NCBI GenBank assembly: GCA_934277375.1
Contig: CAKQTZ010000001.1
Location: 124,001-188,000, forward strand
Reading direction: 5' to 3'
Length of the DNA stretch: 64,000 bases
DNA from: an uncultured Coprococcus sp.
Lineage (GTDB): Bacteria > Bacillota > Clostridia > Lachnospirales > Lachnospiraceae
Positions 18,505-27,069 of the stretch are shown piece by piece (positions within the stretch are counted from its first letter, which is position 1; each line of letters begins with the position of its first letter). A model generated the notes under the pieces. It saw nothing but the letters and a program-made list of their open reading frames with translations, searched no databases and was not told the DNA's origin. Made by a program: the position numbers and the translations under genes.

Positions 18505-19581
18505 TTATTTATCACCAAATGATATTCCAAGAGTTCTTGCCTCACTGATGATATCGTCATCAGGAGACACGTATTTAAGCTTTCCTGCACTCTCTGAGAG
18601 AGGGATCGCAGTTACCTTATTGTCAAGGAATACAACCAACTTGCCAAAATCCTTAGCCTTTATGAGCTCTGCTGCCTTAGCGCCAAATCTTGATGATATA
18701 ACTCTGTCATAGGCATCAGGACTTCCACCTCTCTGGGTATGGCCTGGTATGGCAATTCTTATATCCTGTGTCGTATATGCCTTGAGTTTATCCGCAAGCT
18801 CATATGCCACTGATGGATATGGATTGTTTGCTATAGCCTCTTTTCTCTTTTTCTTAGGAAGCTCTGCTATCTCCTTAGGTATTGCTCCCTCAGCTACAGC
18901 AACAATAGTAAACCCCTTATTATCCTTTGTTCTCTTATCTATAGCCTTATATACTTTCTCAATATCGTATGGTATCTCAGGAAGAAGTATAACGTCTGCA
19001 CCTCCTGCGATTCCTGCATGCAGTGTGATCCAGCCAACCTTATGTCCCATGATCTCAACGATAAATATTCTGTTGTGTGATGCCGCAGTAGTATGGATAC
19101 AGTCTATAGTCTGTGTAGCTATATCAACAGCACTCTGGAAACCAAATGTCATATCAGTTCCCCACAGATCATTGTCGATTGTCTTAGGAAGCCCTATGAC
19201 GTTCAAGCCCTCCTCGCTGAGCAGGTTGGCAGTCTTCTGTGAACCATTGCCACCCAATACACACAGGCAGTCCAGCTTGAGCTTCTTATATGTCTCCTTC
19301 ATGGACTTAACCTTATCCAGTCCATCTTCAGTCGGCTCACCCATAAGTTTAAATGGCTGTCTTGAACTTCCCAATATAGTGCCGCCTTTGTTGATTATTC
19401 CTGAGAAAGCAGAAGGCTTCATCTTGATATAATTTCCTCTTATAAGCCCCTTATAGCCTTCCAGGAAACCATAGATCTCAACCTCGTCAAACAGTTCATA
19501 CAACCCTTTTGCAATTCCTCTCATGGTTGCATTAAGTGCCTGACAATCACCACCACTTGTCAAAAAACCTACTCTTAACAT
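18505..19581 (-). CDS. pfkA: 6-phosphofructokinase, ATP or PPi type
   Basis: A 358-aa glycolytic enzyme that phosphorylates fructose 6-phosphate. The start ATG at 19581 is chosen over a GTG three codons upstream because AGAGG is eight bases before it. Motifs are FLTSGGDC at the nucleotide loop, VLGGNGS (110-113 is GGNG), LPKTIDNDLWGTD with catalytic Asp, MGHKVGW and PGHTQRGGSPDAYDR. Gly at the position of E. coli Gly104 suggests ATP, but Lys in PKTIDND matches PPi-dependent enzymes. This is the mixed class, whose phosphoryl donor cannot be read from sequence. Asn replaces the usual Asp of GGDG. Confidence 0.92.
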   Translation of the reverse strand: MLRVGFLTSGGDCQALNATMRGIAKGLYELFDEVEIYGFLEGYKGLIRGNYIKMKPSAFSGIINKGGTILGSSRQPFKLMGEPTEDGLDKVKSMKETYKKLKLDCLCVLGGNGSQKTANLLSEEGLNVIGLPKTIDNDLWGTDMTFGFQSAVDIATQTIDCIHTTAASHNRIFIVEIMGHKVGWITLHAGIAGGADVILLPEIPYDIEKVYKAIDKRTKDNKGFTIVAVAEGAIPKEIAELPKKKRKEAIANNPYPSVAYELADKLKAYTTQDIRIAIPGHTQRGGSPDAYDRVISSRFGAKAAELIKAKDFGKLVVFLDNKVTAIPLSESAGKLKYVSPDDDIISEARTLGISFGDK

Positions 19582-19634
19582 ACTGTGCACCTCTTTCTTG
19601 TTTATTTTTATCTTGTGCTTTATATATCTGAAAA

Positions 19635-20234
19635 TTACAGATATACACGCCCCTCCAAAGCTCTGAGCAGGGTGACCTCGTCAATACATTCGAGATCGCC
19701 TCCCACCGGAACTCCACTCGCTATCCTGCTGACCTTTATCCCGGCTGGCTTTACCAGCTTTGATATGTACATTGCCGTGGCCTCACCTTCAGGTCCTGAT
19801 CCTGTTGCTATGATCAACTCGTCCACATCCTCATTCTGAAGTCTTCTCATCAATTCTGAAATCTTTATATCTGCTGGGCCTATGCCAAGCGCAGGATTTA
19901 TAACACCATGAAGCACATGATATACTCCGTCAAACTGACCTGTTCTCTCATACGCCGCCAGATCCCTCGGGGTTTCAACTACCATTATAACCCTGTGATT
20001 TCTGTTCTGTGAACTGCATATAGGGCAGACATCCCTGTCCGTTATGGTGTAACAGCAACTACAATACTTTATGTTCTTTTTTGCATTTTGTATAGACTCT
20101 GCCAGGGCTGTGGCACGCTCCTCCGGCATGCTTATTATGTAGAAAGCAAGCCTCTGCGCTGTCTTTGATCCTATTCCCGGCAGCCTGCCAAGCTCTTCTA
20201 TAAGTCTGTTTACTTCTCCGCCGTATATGTCCAT
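19635..20234 (-). CDS. recR: Recombination mediator RecR
   Basis: A 199-aa RecR that acts with RecO/RecF in loading RecA at gaps. In order it has a helix-hairpin-helix ([17 protein letters not shown]), a four-cysteine zinc finger ([16 protein letters not shown]), and a Toprim domain ([34 protein letters not shown]). Its ATG overlaps the stop of the YbaB gene (TAATG). The dnaX-ybaB-recR order is a classic conserved bacterial cluster, and the pfk gene follows downstream. Confidence 0.97.
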   Translation of the reverse strand: MDIYGGEVNRLIEELGRLPGIGSKTAQRLAFYIISMPEERATALAESIQNAKKNIKYCSCCYTITDRDVCPICSSQNRNHRVIMVVETPRDLAAYERTGQFDGVYHVLHGVINPALGIGPADIKISELMRRLQNEDVDELIIATGSGPEGEATAMYISKLVKPAGIKVSRIASGVPVGGDLECIDEVTLLRALEGRVYL

Positions 20235-20584
20235 TAGAAAGGTAAGCCTCCAAGTCCCATTCCGCCAGAAATCTTACCCATACTGTCATTATAATCTTCT
20301 TCCTGTGCTCTGAGTGCCTCATTCACAGCTGAGATAATAAGATCCTCAAGGGTCTCTATATCATCAGGGTCAACAACCTCAGGATCCAGCTTAATCTCCA
20401 TAAGCTCCTTTTTGCCTGATACCTTCGCGGTGACAACCCCGCCACCAACAGAAGATTCATACACCTTATCCTCAAGGGTCTTTGTCGTCTCTTCCATCTG
20501 CTTCTGCATCTTCTGTGCCTGCTTCATCAGATTATTCATATTGCCAGGCATCATACCTCCTGGGAAACCACCTCTCTTAGCCAT
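20234..20584 (-). CDS. YbaB/EbfC family nucleoid-associated protein
   Basis: A 116-aa DNA-binding dimer of the YbaB/EbfC family. An N-terminal Gly/Met/Asn-rich tail ([18 protein letters not shown]) leads into the helix [17 protein letters not shown], then the strands [20 protein letters not shown] and the C-terminal helix. It usually associates with the nucleoid and lies between dnaX and recR in most bacteria, as here. AAGGAGG precedes the ATG. Confidence 0.95.
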   Translation of the reverse strand: MAKRGGFPGGMMPGNMNNLMKQAQKMQKQMEETTKTLEDKVYESSVGGGVVTAKVSGKKELMEIKLDPEVVDPDDIETLEDLIISAVNEALRAQEEDYNDSMGKISGGMGLGGLPF

Positions 20585-20683
20585 TACAATAAGTCCTCCT
20601 TATAACTGATTAATATTAATATCTATCATGACCGGGCCATTCCCACCACTCTCGAATACGTGATAAGTTTCCCGATGCAATTA

Positions 20684-22324
20684 CTATTTTCTGTCCACTG
20701 GAAAATTGATCATATTTAGTATATTCTCCTCTTCCAGCCTGTCGTTGTCTCTGTTTGAGTTTCGCGTGCACAGTATCTCAAACTCTATTGTTTTCCCGAG
20801 ATACTCCTCTATGACGCTTTTTACATGTGCTGAATTCTCCGCCTTATCAAAATAAAGCTTCGGAAGTTCGTCATCCGTAAGCGGAATCATGAGTATAAGT
20901 TTTTTATGGTCATCCGCAAGTATCAGCTTTGCCCTTGTTCCTGGATCTCCATCATTTCTCTCAAGATATCGTCTTGCAGGGCTTGAAAGCTTTCCCATTA
21001 TCTCGCCCCAGCCCGATACGGCTTTCTGCAGATCTTCGTAATCCGCAGCCGGGAGCTCCCTGGCCAGCTTCTCCTGATACGCCCTCACATTGTCCGGATT
21101 AACATTGCCTGTATTATCTGTCTGTGCTGAGATCTCTTGAACCGTCTGAACAGTTATGCCATTTGCCTGAAAATCATCCAGTTTTTTCTCCAACTCGCGC
21201 ACTCTCTCCACCAGACTTGTGAAATCGACATCCATCTGTGGTCTGCAGAGCTTTATCACCGCCATCTCAAGAACTATCCTCTTCTGGGTTGAATATTTTA
21301 TTCTTGCAGCCGTGTCTGAGAATACATTGATATATCTCATTATCGTATTCTCTTCCATCTTGTGTGATATATCCTTTATCCGTTCAAGATTCTCCCTGGT
21401 CATATCCAGCCTGTCTCCCTCTGCGGATGACAGCTTTACCACCAGTATATTCCTCAGAAACCATGTAAATTCATTTACAAATCTTCCAAGTTCACGTCCC
21501 TGCCATACTATCTCATCCACAACATCTATGGCACCTTCAATATCCATATCCAGAACGTACTCCAAAAGTCTGGCAAATGTATCTATGTCCACAGCCCCTA
21601 TGGTTTCAAGGACATTATCATATGTCAGCTTCTGTCCCAGATTGAAGGCCACACACTGGTCAAGTATAGACAGTGCATCACGCATGGAACCATCACCAGA
21701 CTTTGCAATATAGTCTATCGCCTTCTTGTCCGCCTCAAGTCCCTCTCTGTTCATAAGCTCCTCAAGTCTGTCCGATATGACCTCAACCGGTATCCGCCTG
21801 AAATCGTACTTCTGACATCTTGACGATATCGTAATAGGAATCTTGTGTGCCTCCGTGGTGGCAAGTATAAAGATTACATATGCCGGAGGCTCCTCAAGAG
21901 TCTTCAAAAGTGCATTGAACGCACCAGGAGAAAGCATATGAACCTCGTCTATGATATATACTTTATATTTTCCCTCCGTTGGAGGATACGCCACTTCTTC
22001 GCGGATCTGTCTGATATTATCCACACCATTGTTGGATGCGGCATCGATCTCTATAACATTGAGCGATGAACCACTTGCAATTGCTCTGCAGCTAGCGCAT
22101 TCATTACACGGACTTCCGTCTACCGGACGCTCACAATTACACGCCTTTGCAAATATTTTTGCTATAGATGTCTTTCCTGTTCCTCGTGTACCACAAAATA
22201 AAAAGGCATGGCCAAGTCTGTCATTCTTTATCTGATTTCTCAACGTGGTTACTATATGATCCTGTCCTTTCACCTCATCAAAAGTATCAGGTCTCCATTT
22301 TCTATATAAAGCCACATATGACAT
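20684..22324 (-). CDS. dnaX: DNA polymerase III subunit gamma/tau
   Basis: The clamp-loader ATPase, 546 aa from the preferred start. Walker A is GTRGTGKTSIAK (about 45-52), the zinc module is CNCERPVDGSPCNECASC, Walker B is YIIDEVHMLS and sensor 1 is ATTEAHKIPITISSRCQ. The C-terminal third is divergent, as is usual for tau extensions. Two ATGs are close together. The second (22324) is favoured because AGTAGG lies eight bases upstream, whereas the first is only two bases from it. I did not see a programmed frameshift slip site. Confidence 0.96.
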   Translation of the reverse strand: MSYVALYRKWRPDTFDEVKGQDHIVTTLRNQIKNDRLGHAFLFCGTRGTGKTSIAKIFAKACNCERPVDGSPCNECASCRAIASGSSLNVIEIDAASNNGVDNIRQIREEVAYPPTEGKYKVYIIDEVHMLSPGAFNALLKTLEEPPAYVIFILATTEAHKIPITISSRCQKYDFRRIPVEVISDRLEELMNREGLEADKKAIDYIAKSGDGSMRDALSILDQCVAFNLGQKLTYDNVLETIGAVDIDTFARLLEYVLDMDIEGAIDVVDEIVWQGRELGRFVNEFTWFLRNILVVKLSSAEGDRLDMTRENLERIKDISHKMEENTIMRYINVFSDTAARIKYSTQKRIVLEMAVIKLCRPQMDVDFTSLVERVRELEKKLDDFQANGITVQTVQEISAQTDNTGNVNPDNVRAYQEKLARELPAADYEDLQKAVSGWGEIMGKLSSPARRYLERNDGDPGTRAKLILADDHKKLILMIPLTDDELPKLYFDKAENSAHVKSVIEEYLGKTIEFEILCTRNSNRDNDRLEEENILNMINFPVDRK

Positions 22325-22395
22325 TGCCATTACCTACTTTCTGCCTTCTTAAAACTCACACAGCCTATTATATCTGAATTTGCATTTTATATCAA

Positions 22396-23967
22396 TCAGA
22401 TAAGCAATATTTGAATATGGTATTCCTGCCCTCCTATACGCACCACATCCCCGTCATATATCTTATACATTTCGCCTTTACATATACGCTCGCCGTTCAA
22501 TATCGTGCCATTTGTGGAACCAATATCCTCCGCATATATTCCATCTTCCTTCTCATATATTTTTATATGCTGTCTGCTGACACTTATATCGTCTATCACG
22601 ATATCACACACCTGTGGGTATCTTCCAATTACAATTCCATTCGGTCCAAGATATGCACTTTTCTCCCACAGTCCCCGGACAAGCCTTATATTCTTTCTAT
22701 ATGTACGTCCCGCACGCCCACAGCTATCACACACCAGCAATGTGGTCTGTTCCAGGTCTTCATCCGTTTCTCTTTTATTCGTTTCTAAATCTCCCTGACT
22801 CTCACAAAATAAGCTTTCACCTTTCTGTACAAAGCCTTCTCTTTTCCCTCTGGAGCCCTCTCTTTTCTCTCCGAAACATTCTCTTGTCTCTCCGGAGCCT
22901 TCTCTTTTCTCTCTGAAGCCTTCTCTTTTCTCTCCGGAGCCTTCTCTTTTCTCTCCGGAGCCCTCTCTTTTCTCTCCGAAACATTCTCTTGTCTCTCCGA
23001 AGCCTTCTCTTCCCCGCCCAGAATCTCCTTCTTTATGTCCAGAACTTCCAGATTCCTGCCTGACCTTTTTCCGCAGTTCTATATATATGAACAGCTCTAT
23101 ACATACGGCCGTGACCATCACCATAATCACACGCACATCCGTTATTGTGCCTGCACGCAGCATCTGTCCCCCGGTTACCACGAGTCCTGCCAAAACAGTT
23201 ATCGCTATTATCACTGGAATTAATCTGTCTGTATGCGCATGCTGCACGGATGCCGTATCCACGGATGCCAGCAGCATTTTACTCCTATCCAGACATTGAG
23301 GATCATCCCCGAACAGCATGTCCATCAGCCCATCATTATCGTCTCTGGTCGTAGATTTTTCGCAGTTTTCCACTTTATATGCCGATCCACCATCTGTATC
23401 AGAGGGATTTCTTTTATTCAAATCCCGCCACCTATCTTCTACATAACCACAGAGCATCTCTACATCAAAATTTGCCACGACTACCCTGTCGTACACTTCA
23501 TACATAAAATCTATAAGTCCAGTATTGCTGTGATCAATCTTTTTTATTATGTCCTCGACCACCCGCTTCATGTTATCTCTCACATTTCCGCTTTTTCCCG
23601 GCACATATATATATCTATATACCTTATCAGTATATGAATAAAAGATAGTTTCTGTGTCTATAAGTATATTGTCTGCATTCAACATGTATTCACCTGTCTC
23701 CATCACAACATTACATAGCGATCTTATGAGACTGATTGTCTGTTCCATTGTCAACACGCCTTCGTCCATCAACCCCCTAAGGCTCTTCATACCATTTATC
23801 TTACTATACAAAAACATCTCACCGTTTAACGCGCGGAACTCCGGTTGTATTAGTCCTTCAATAAAATTGTTATAAAGCATATCTGTCTCATACGAATTCA
23901 CGGAAGCTGAATCCACCGGCACGACCACAAACAGGTTTACACCTTCATTCTGATAACAACCTACCAT
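22396..23967 (-). CDS. Tad-linked FHA protein with DUF6382-like N-terminus and heptad repeats
   Basis: A 523-aa protein, last gene of the tad operon. The N-terminal about 200 residues resemble the DUF6382 type seen with FHA proteins in Lachnospiraceae. Two hydrophobic helices follow (IPVIIAITVLAGLVVTG and VIMVMVTAVCIELFIYI), then a charged stretch of seven-residue repeats of the GEKREGS type, a CxxC (CDSCGRAG) and a C-terminal FHA domain (IGRYPQVCDIVIDDISVSR, RQHIKIYE, STNGTILNGERI) that should bind phosphothreonine. The ATG at 23967 has AGGAGG nine bases upstream and overlaps the preceding pilin gene by 23 bases. It probably regulates or scaffolds pilus assembly; this is inferred from position. 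Confidence 0.82.
   Translation of the reverse strand: MVGCYQNEGVNLFVVVPVDSASVNSYETDMLYNNFIEGLIQPEFRALNGEMFLYSKINGMKSLRGLMDEGVLTMEQTISLIRSLCNVVMETGEYMLNADNILIDTETIFYSYTDKVYRYIYVPGKSGNVRDNMKRVVEDIIKKIDHSNTGLIDFMYEVYDRVVVANFDVEMLCGYVEDRWRDLNKRNPSDTDGGSAYKVENCEKSTTRDDNDGLMDMLFGDDPQCLDRSKMLLASVDTASVQHAHTDRLIPVIIAITVLAGLVVTGGQMLRAGTITDVRVIMVMVTAVCIELFIYIELRKKVRQESGSSGHKEGDSGRGREGFGETRECFGEKREGSGEKREGSGEKREGFREKREGSGETRECFGEKREGSRGKREGFVQKGESLFCESQGDLETNKRETDEDLEQTTLLVCDSCGRAGRTYRKNIRLVRGLWEKSAYLGPNGIVIGRYPQVCDIVIDDISVSRQHIKIYEKEDGIYAEDIGSTNGTILNGERICKGEMYKIYDGDVVRIGGQEYHIQILLI
22833..23013. repeat. 21-bp tandem repeat inside the FHA gene
   Basis: About eight and a half copies of a 21-base unit such as CCTTCTCTTTTCTCTCCGGAG (shown one base over; unit variants differ at a few positions) encode seven-residue repeats of the GEKREGS/GETRECF type. 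The strand bias is extreme: purine on the coding strand and pyrimidine on the plus strand. This is coding, in frame, and prone to copy-number change by slippage. Confidence 0.9.
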
Positions 23968-24412
23968 ATATCTGCCACCTCCTGAGGTTATCTCCCACAT
24001 TTCTCAGTTCCTGCTGCGCCATTGCACTCCTTCGCCTCATACCATCAGCAATAAGAATCCCTGTACCCGGAAAAGTCTCATCGTATTCCACCCTTGCCTG
24101 GATTTTCCCTCTGACTCCCGTAATTGCCGAACCTCCGATCGCCTGTATGTCTATATCTGTTGTAACATCCGATGCAAAAACCAGCGCACTATCCATATTT
24201 TTTTTCATGACATTCTCTGCCATGCCTGTATTTCCTTCCCCGTTTTCATCTATCATGTATTCCTGCCTGTTATATAGCACCACCCGGCTTTCTCCTTCCG
24301 AGATTCCGCTGTTCATTGCCAATATGAACATATTCATCACCACAAATATTACACATATGAGAATCGGTGCTACAAGGCACATCTCTACCACCACTGAACC
24401 TTTATTACCCAT
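23945..24412 (-). CDS. TadE-like pseudopilin
   Basis: A 155-aa minor pilin. The leader MGNKG is followed by SVVVEMCLVAPILICVIFVV, the type IVb layout with a prepilin-peptidase cut after Gly5 and Glu at +5 of the mature protein. The remainder is a soluble, mostly beta domain with no cysteines. It lies in the tad operon between the larger TadE-like protein and the FHA gene. AGGGGG precedes the ATG. Confidence 0.85.
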   Translation of the reverse strand: MGNKGSVVVEMCLVAPILICVIFVVMNMFILAMNSGISEGESRVVLYNRQEYMIDENGEGNTGMAENVMKKNMDSALVFASDVTTDIDIQAIGGSAITGVRGKIQARVEYDETFPGTGILIADGMRRRSAMAQQELRNVGDNLRRWQIYGRLLSE

Positions 24413-24490
24413 TTTATCCCCCTGTATTCTTTTTGCTTCATTTTTAATAACTAATTTGACACTATCTTTTTTGACTACACCACGGCTGCC

Positions 24491-25399
24491 TTATTTTCCA
24501 CATTCTGAGCATGGTCTAAGCCCGCTTTTCCCATCTGTTTTCACCCTGTATATAGTTCTTTTTAGTCCCGAACACCCAAGTGAATAGTGATAACGATTCC
24601 CCTGGGCAGTGACATACACTGTATTTTTCCCTCTGAACCGTCTGCAAAGATGGCATTCCGTAAGCCCATTGTATTTGTCATGCAGTGACGCCTCATTTAT
24701 CTGACGTATCGTCAGTTTTATGTGATAGCAATTTCTGGAATTATGATATACCGTGCCATTTTCCGCCACATATACATATTTTCCATCAGAGTCGCCATCA
24801 CCGGCTTTATCATAACCCAGATATGCTCTCTGCCTTATCTTCTCCTCACACACCACCTTCATTTTCCCGGCAAATGGTATATCAAGTCCGAGTACATATT
24901 TTACTCTTACATATATATAGTCATCTGATCCCAGTTCAGCCTGGAGCACTTTTAACCCGCCGGTTCCTCCAACCACATATCTGTCCACCAGGGTTCTGTC
25001 ATCTATGTACTGTCCAAGCCTTATACCCGCTGTAACCACCGAGATCGCTGCAGATCCTATACCTCTCTCTTTGTCATTCTGCTGAGGGGTTTCTGTGAGA
25101 TAACTATACTCTGCCAGATATGCTGCTGTTTCCTGCAGTCCTTCATAGATGATCCCCTTGGTTCTTATGCATCCGATCATGCCAAATATGACCAGCATGG
25201 CACATATGAATATGGGAAGAACTATTGATGCCTCAACACTGGCACTTCCTTTATCTCCCCAGATTTTTCCCTGATCACTGCCGTCTGAAGGAGCTGTCTT
25301 ATATATTCTCCTGCCACTTCGGAACATATAAAGTTTTTTATCGGTATGCGCTTGGAGAGGCGATTTTATTTTACTTTTTTGATCATGACAAGAGAACAT
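24491..25399 (-). CDS. TadE-like pilin with two C-terminal Cys/His modules
   Basis: A 302-aa protein. It has an unusually long 51-residue leader before the type IVb pilin signal DKG/SASVEASIVLPIFICA (Glu at +5). The pilin domain spans about 52-195. Two related modules follow: VYVAENGTVYHNSRNC with CHLC (His219, Cys224, Cys249, Cys252) and VYVTAQGNRYHYSLGC with CSEC (His271, Cys276, Cys297, Cys300). Each has HxxxxC...CxxC spacing, consistent with a bound metal. Single modules of this look occur on the ends of Firmicutes surface proteins, but pairing with a TadE pilin is unusual to me. The start is set by AAGGGGGG six to seven bases upstream. Confidence 0.85.
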   Translation of the reverse strand: MFSCHDQKSKIKSPLQAHTDKKLYMFRSGRRIYKTAPSDGSDQGKIWGDKGSASVEASIVLPIFICAMLVIFGMIGCIRTKGIIYEGLQETAAYLAEYSYLTETPQQNDKERGIGSAAISVVTAGIRLGQYIDDRTLVDRYVVGGTGGLKVLQAELGSDDYIYVRVKYVLGLDIPFAGKMKVVCEEKIRQRAYLGYDKAGDGDSDGKYVYVAENGTVYHNSRNCYHIKLTIRQINEASLHDKYNGLTECHLCRRFRGKNTVYVTAQGNRYHYSLGCSGLKRTIYRVKTDGKSGLRPCSECGK

Positions 25400-25425
25400 A
25401 TAACACCCCCCTTCAGATTATCTCA

Positions 25426-26877
25426 TCAGTAACTTGTGGTCATTCTGAACACATATCTGTACATATCCTTATCTATGCCATCCACTCCAGCCTGGTCTTC
25501 TATAAAATATGCATATTTCTTTTTCTGACTCACATCTACATCCACAGAAAAACCATATATCATATTCCTGATATCAAAACCCTCGTCGTCCTGCGACAGA
25601 TTCATCTGGATTATATCTGCCAGTCTGTAGTACAGATTTCCTGTGTTCTCCGCCAGAAGTATCGACAGGTATCCTTTGTAGTTTATCGAATCAGCACCTT
25701 CATAATCTTCATTTTCTATGCTCTTCAGCTTTCCCAGATTGTCTATATCCGTTACCCATGTTTCGTCCGTCTTAAAAAACTGCACGCTATGCCCACTCAG
25801 GAGGACTTTTATATCAACCAGGGTCTCAGCATATGCCCAGCACCCAAGAAGCAGATACTTTGCGGCCGGGTATGTCACTCCCGGTATCAATGACAAGACA
25901 AACGCAATCGGGGCCACAGAAGATACCTTGCTCTTATCCGACACCAGATATGCCAGATTTACAGGAAGCCTGTGAAGAATGATCCTGTTCACAACACCTT
26001 TGAGATTTTCCTGATCACTGCTCTTCCCAGATATTATGTATTCCACCTCGCACTTCAGCACTCCATCCTGCGCCTCATCTGTAAAATTGTTCAGAAATTC
26101 TGTCACATAACATATCCCATAGAAATTATCAGTAATTTTAGTACCCACATTATCCCTGTCTGTTCTCAGGCTGTTCTCGAACACATCAATATCGTCAAAT
26201 TCTATATCCTCCCATTCTGGGCTGTCCTTACATTTATCCTTTGACGGCATATCTGACAGATCCAGCTTGTCAGCCGACGGCATTTTGCCCGCTGGCACCA
26301 CACACCTCAGTACACCTCCCCTGGTCATCTTCCGGACAACCTTCCTCGGATCCCTTCCAACCCACACCTGTTCATCCTCGCTTGTGTCATTTCTTCCATT
26401 TTTTACAGCATTTTCGGATTTTTCACCTGCTTTCCTTTCAGTTGTCAGCATCTCCAGAAGATCTGTTATCCCCTCCTCTTTGACGTACTCCTTCATGTAC
26501 TGCCTTATCTGTTCTTTCATGCTCTCACAATCATTGTCCAGCAGCCCCTTGCAATCTGCCAACGCCACCTGTTCCACTTTCATGGAATCCTCCTGGTCAT
26601 TATCAAGTGTATATGTCAGATAATCCTCCACCATCTGCTCTATCTTGCCTTCCCCCTGTCCATCGAACTCCTTATCTATCGCCAGAAGGTGATAACGCTC
26701 AAAAAGTGGTTTGTTATATGCTGCTCTTACATCATTGACAGCGCCTCTGGCCGCCTCCGCGGCCTTGGCACTGCCCATGCTTATCCTTACACGCTCCAGC
26801 GCTGTAAAACCTATAAGCAGGATCGACGTGAGAACTATACACAAAAATACTGTGATCTGTCCCCGGTTATTTCCCAT
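25426..26877 (-). CDS. DUF5702/TadG-like pilus protein
   Basis: A 483-aa protein of the DUF5702 type found in clostridial tad operons. It starts MGNNRGQITVFLCIVLTSILL, a pilin-like signal in which +5 is Phe rather than Glu, suggesting it may not be processed as a normal pilin. This is followed by LERVRISMGSAKAAEAARGAV, typical of TadG-like proteins. A second hydrophobic stretch (SVAPIAFVLSLIPGVTYPA) is present near residue 330. The ATG at 26877 has TTAGGAGG seven bases before it; upstream in-frame ATGs lie inside the Flp pilin gene and lack a site. Confidence 0.85.
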   Translation of the reverse strand: MGNNRGQITVFLCIVLTSILLIGFTALERVRISMGSAKAAEAARGAVNDVRAAYNKPLFERYHLLAIDKEFDGQGEGKIEQMVEDYLTYTLDNDQEDSMKVEQVALADCKGLLDNDCESMKEQIRQYMKEYVKEEGITDLLEMLTTERKAGEKSENAVKNGRNDTSEDEQVWVGRDPRKVVRKMTRGGVLRCVVPAGKMPSADKLDLSDMPSKDKCKDSPEWEDIEFDDIDVFENSLRTDRDNVGTKITDNFYGICYVTEFLNNFTDEAQDGVLKCEVEYIISGKSSDQENLKGVVNRIILHRLPVNLAYLVSDKSKVSSVAPIAFVLSLIPGVTYPAAKYLLLGCWAYAETLVDIKVLLSGHSVQFFKTDETWVTDIDNLGKLKSIENEDYEGADSINYKGYLSILLAENTGNLYYRLADIIQMNLSQDDEGFDIRNMIYGFSVDVDVSQKKKYAYFIEDQAGVDGIDKDMYRYVFRMTTSY

Positions 26878-26885
26878 AACGCCTC

Positions 26886-27056
26886 CTAATATATCTTCTT
26901 TGCGCTGGTGTTTATGGATTTCCATATGTTGTTTACCAGACTTGTTATCTGCTTTTTGAATATTATGCACATCGCTATCAGCACCACCATTATGAGTATG
27001 ATCTCCACAACACCCATTCCTGACTCATCTTCCATAAACTCGTCCCATCTCTTCAT
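26886..27056 (-). CDS. flp: Flp-type major pilin
   Basis: A 56-aa prepilin. Short leader MKRWDEFMEDESG, then MGVVEIILIMVVLIAMCIIF, giving a cut after Gly13 and Glu at +5, and a short charged tail (FKKQITSLVNNIWKSINTS). This fits the Flp1-like pilins of clostridia, the likely main pilus subunit. AGGAGGAAAAGATT precedes the ATG. It lies between TadC and the DUF5702 gene. Confidence 0.9.
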   Translation of the reverse strand: MKRWDEFMEDESGMGVVEIILIMVVLIAMCIIFKKQITSLVNNIWKSINTSAKKIY

Positions 27057-27069
27057 AATCTTTTCCTCC

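Noticed and set aside
22833..23013. Possible CRISPR or non-coding repeat
   Set aside because: Contiguous 21-base units with no spacers, in frame in the FHA gene.
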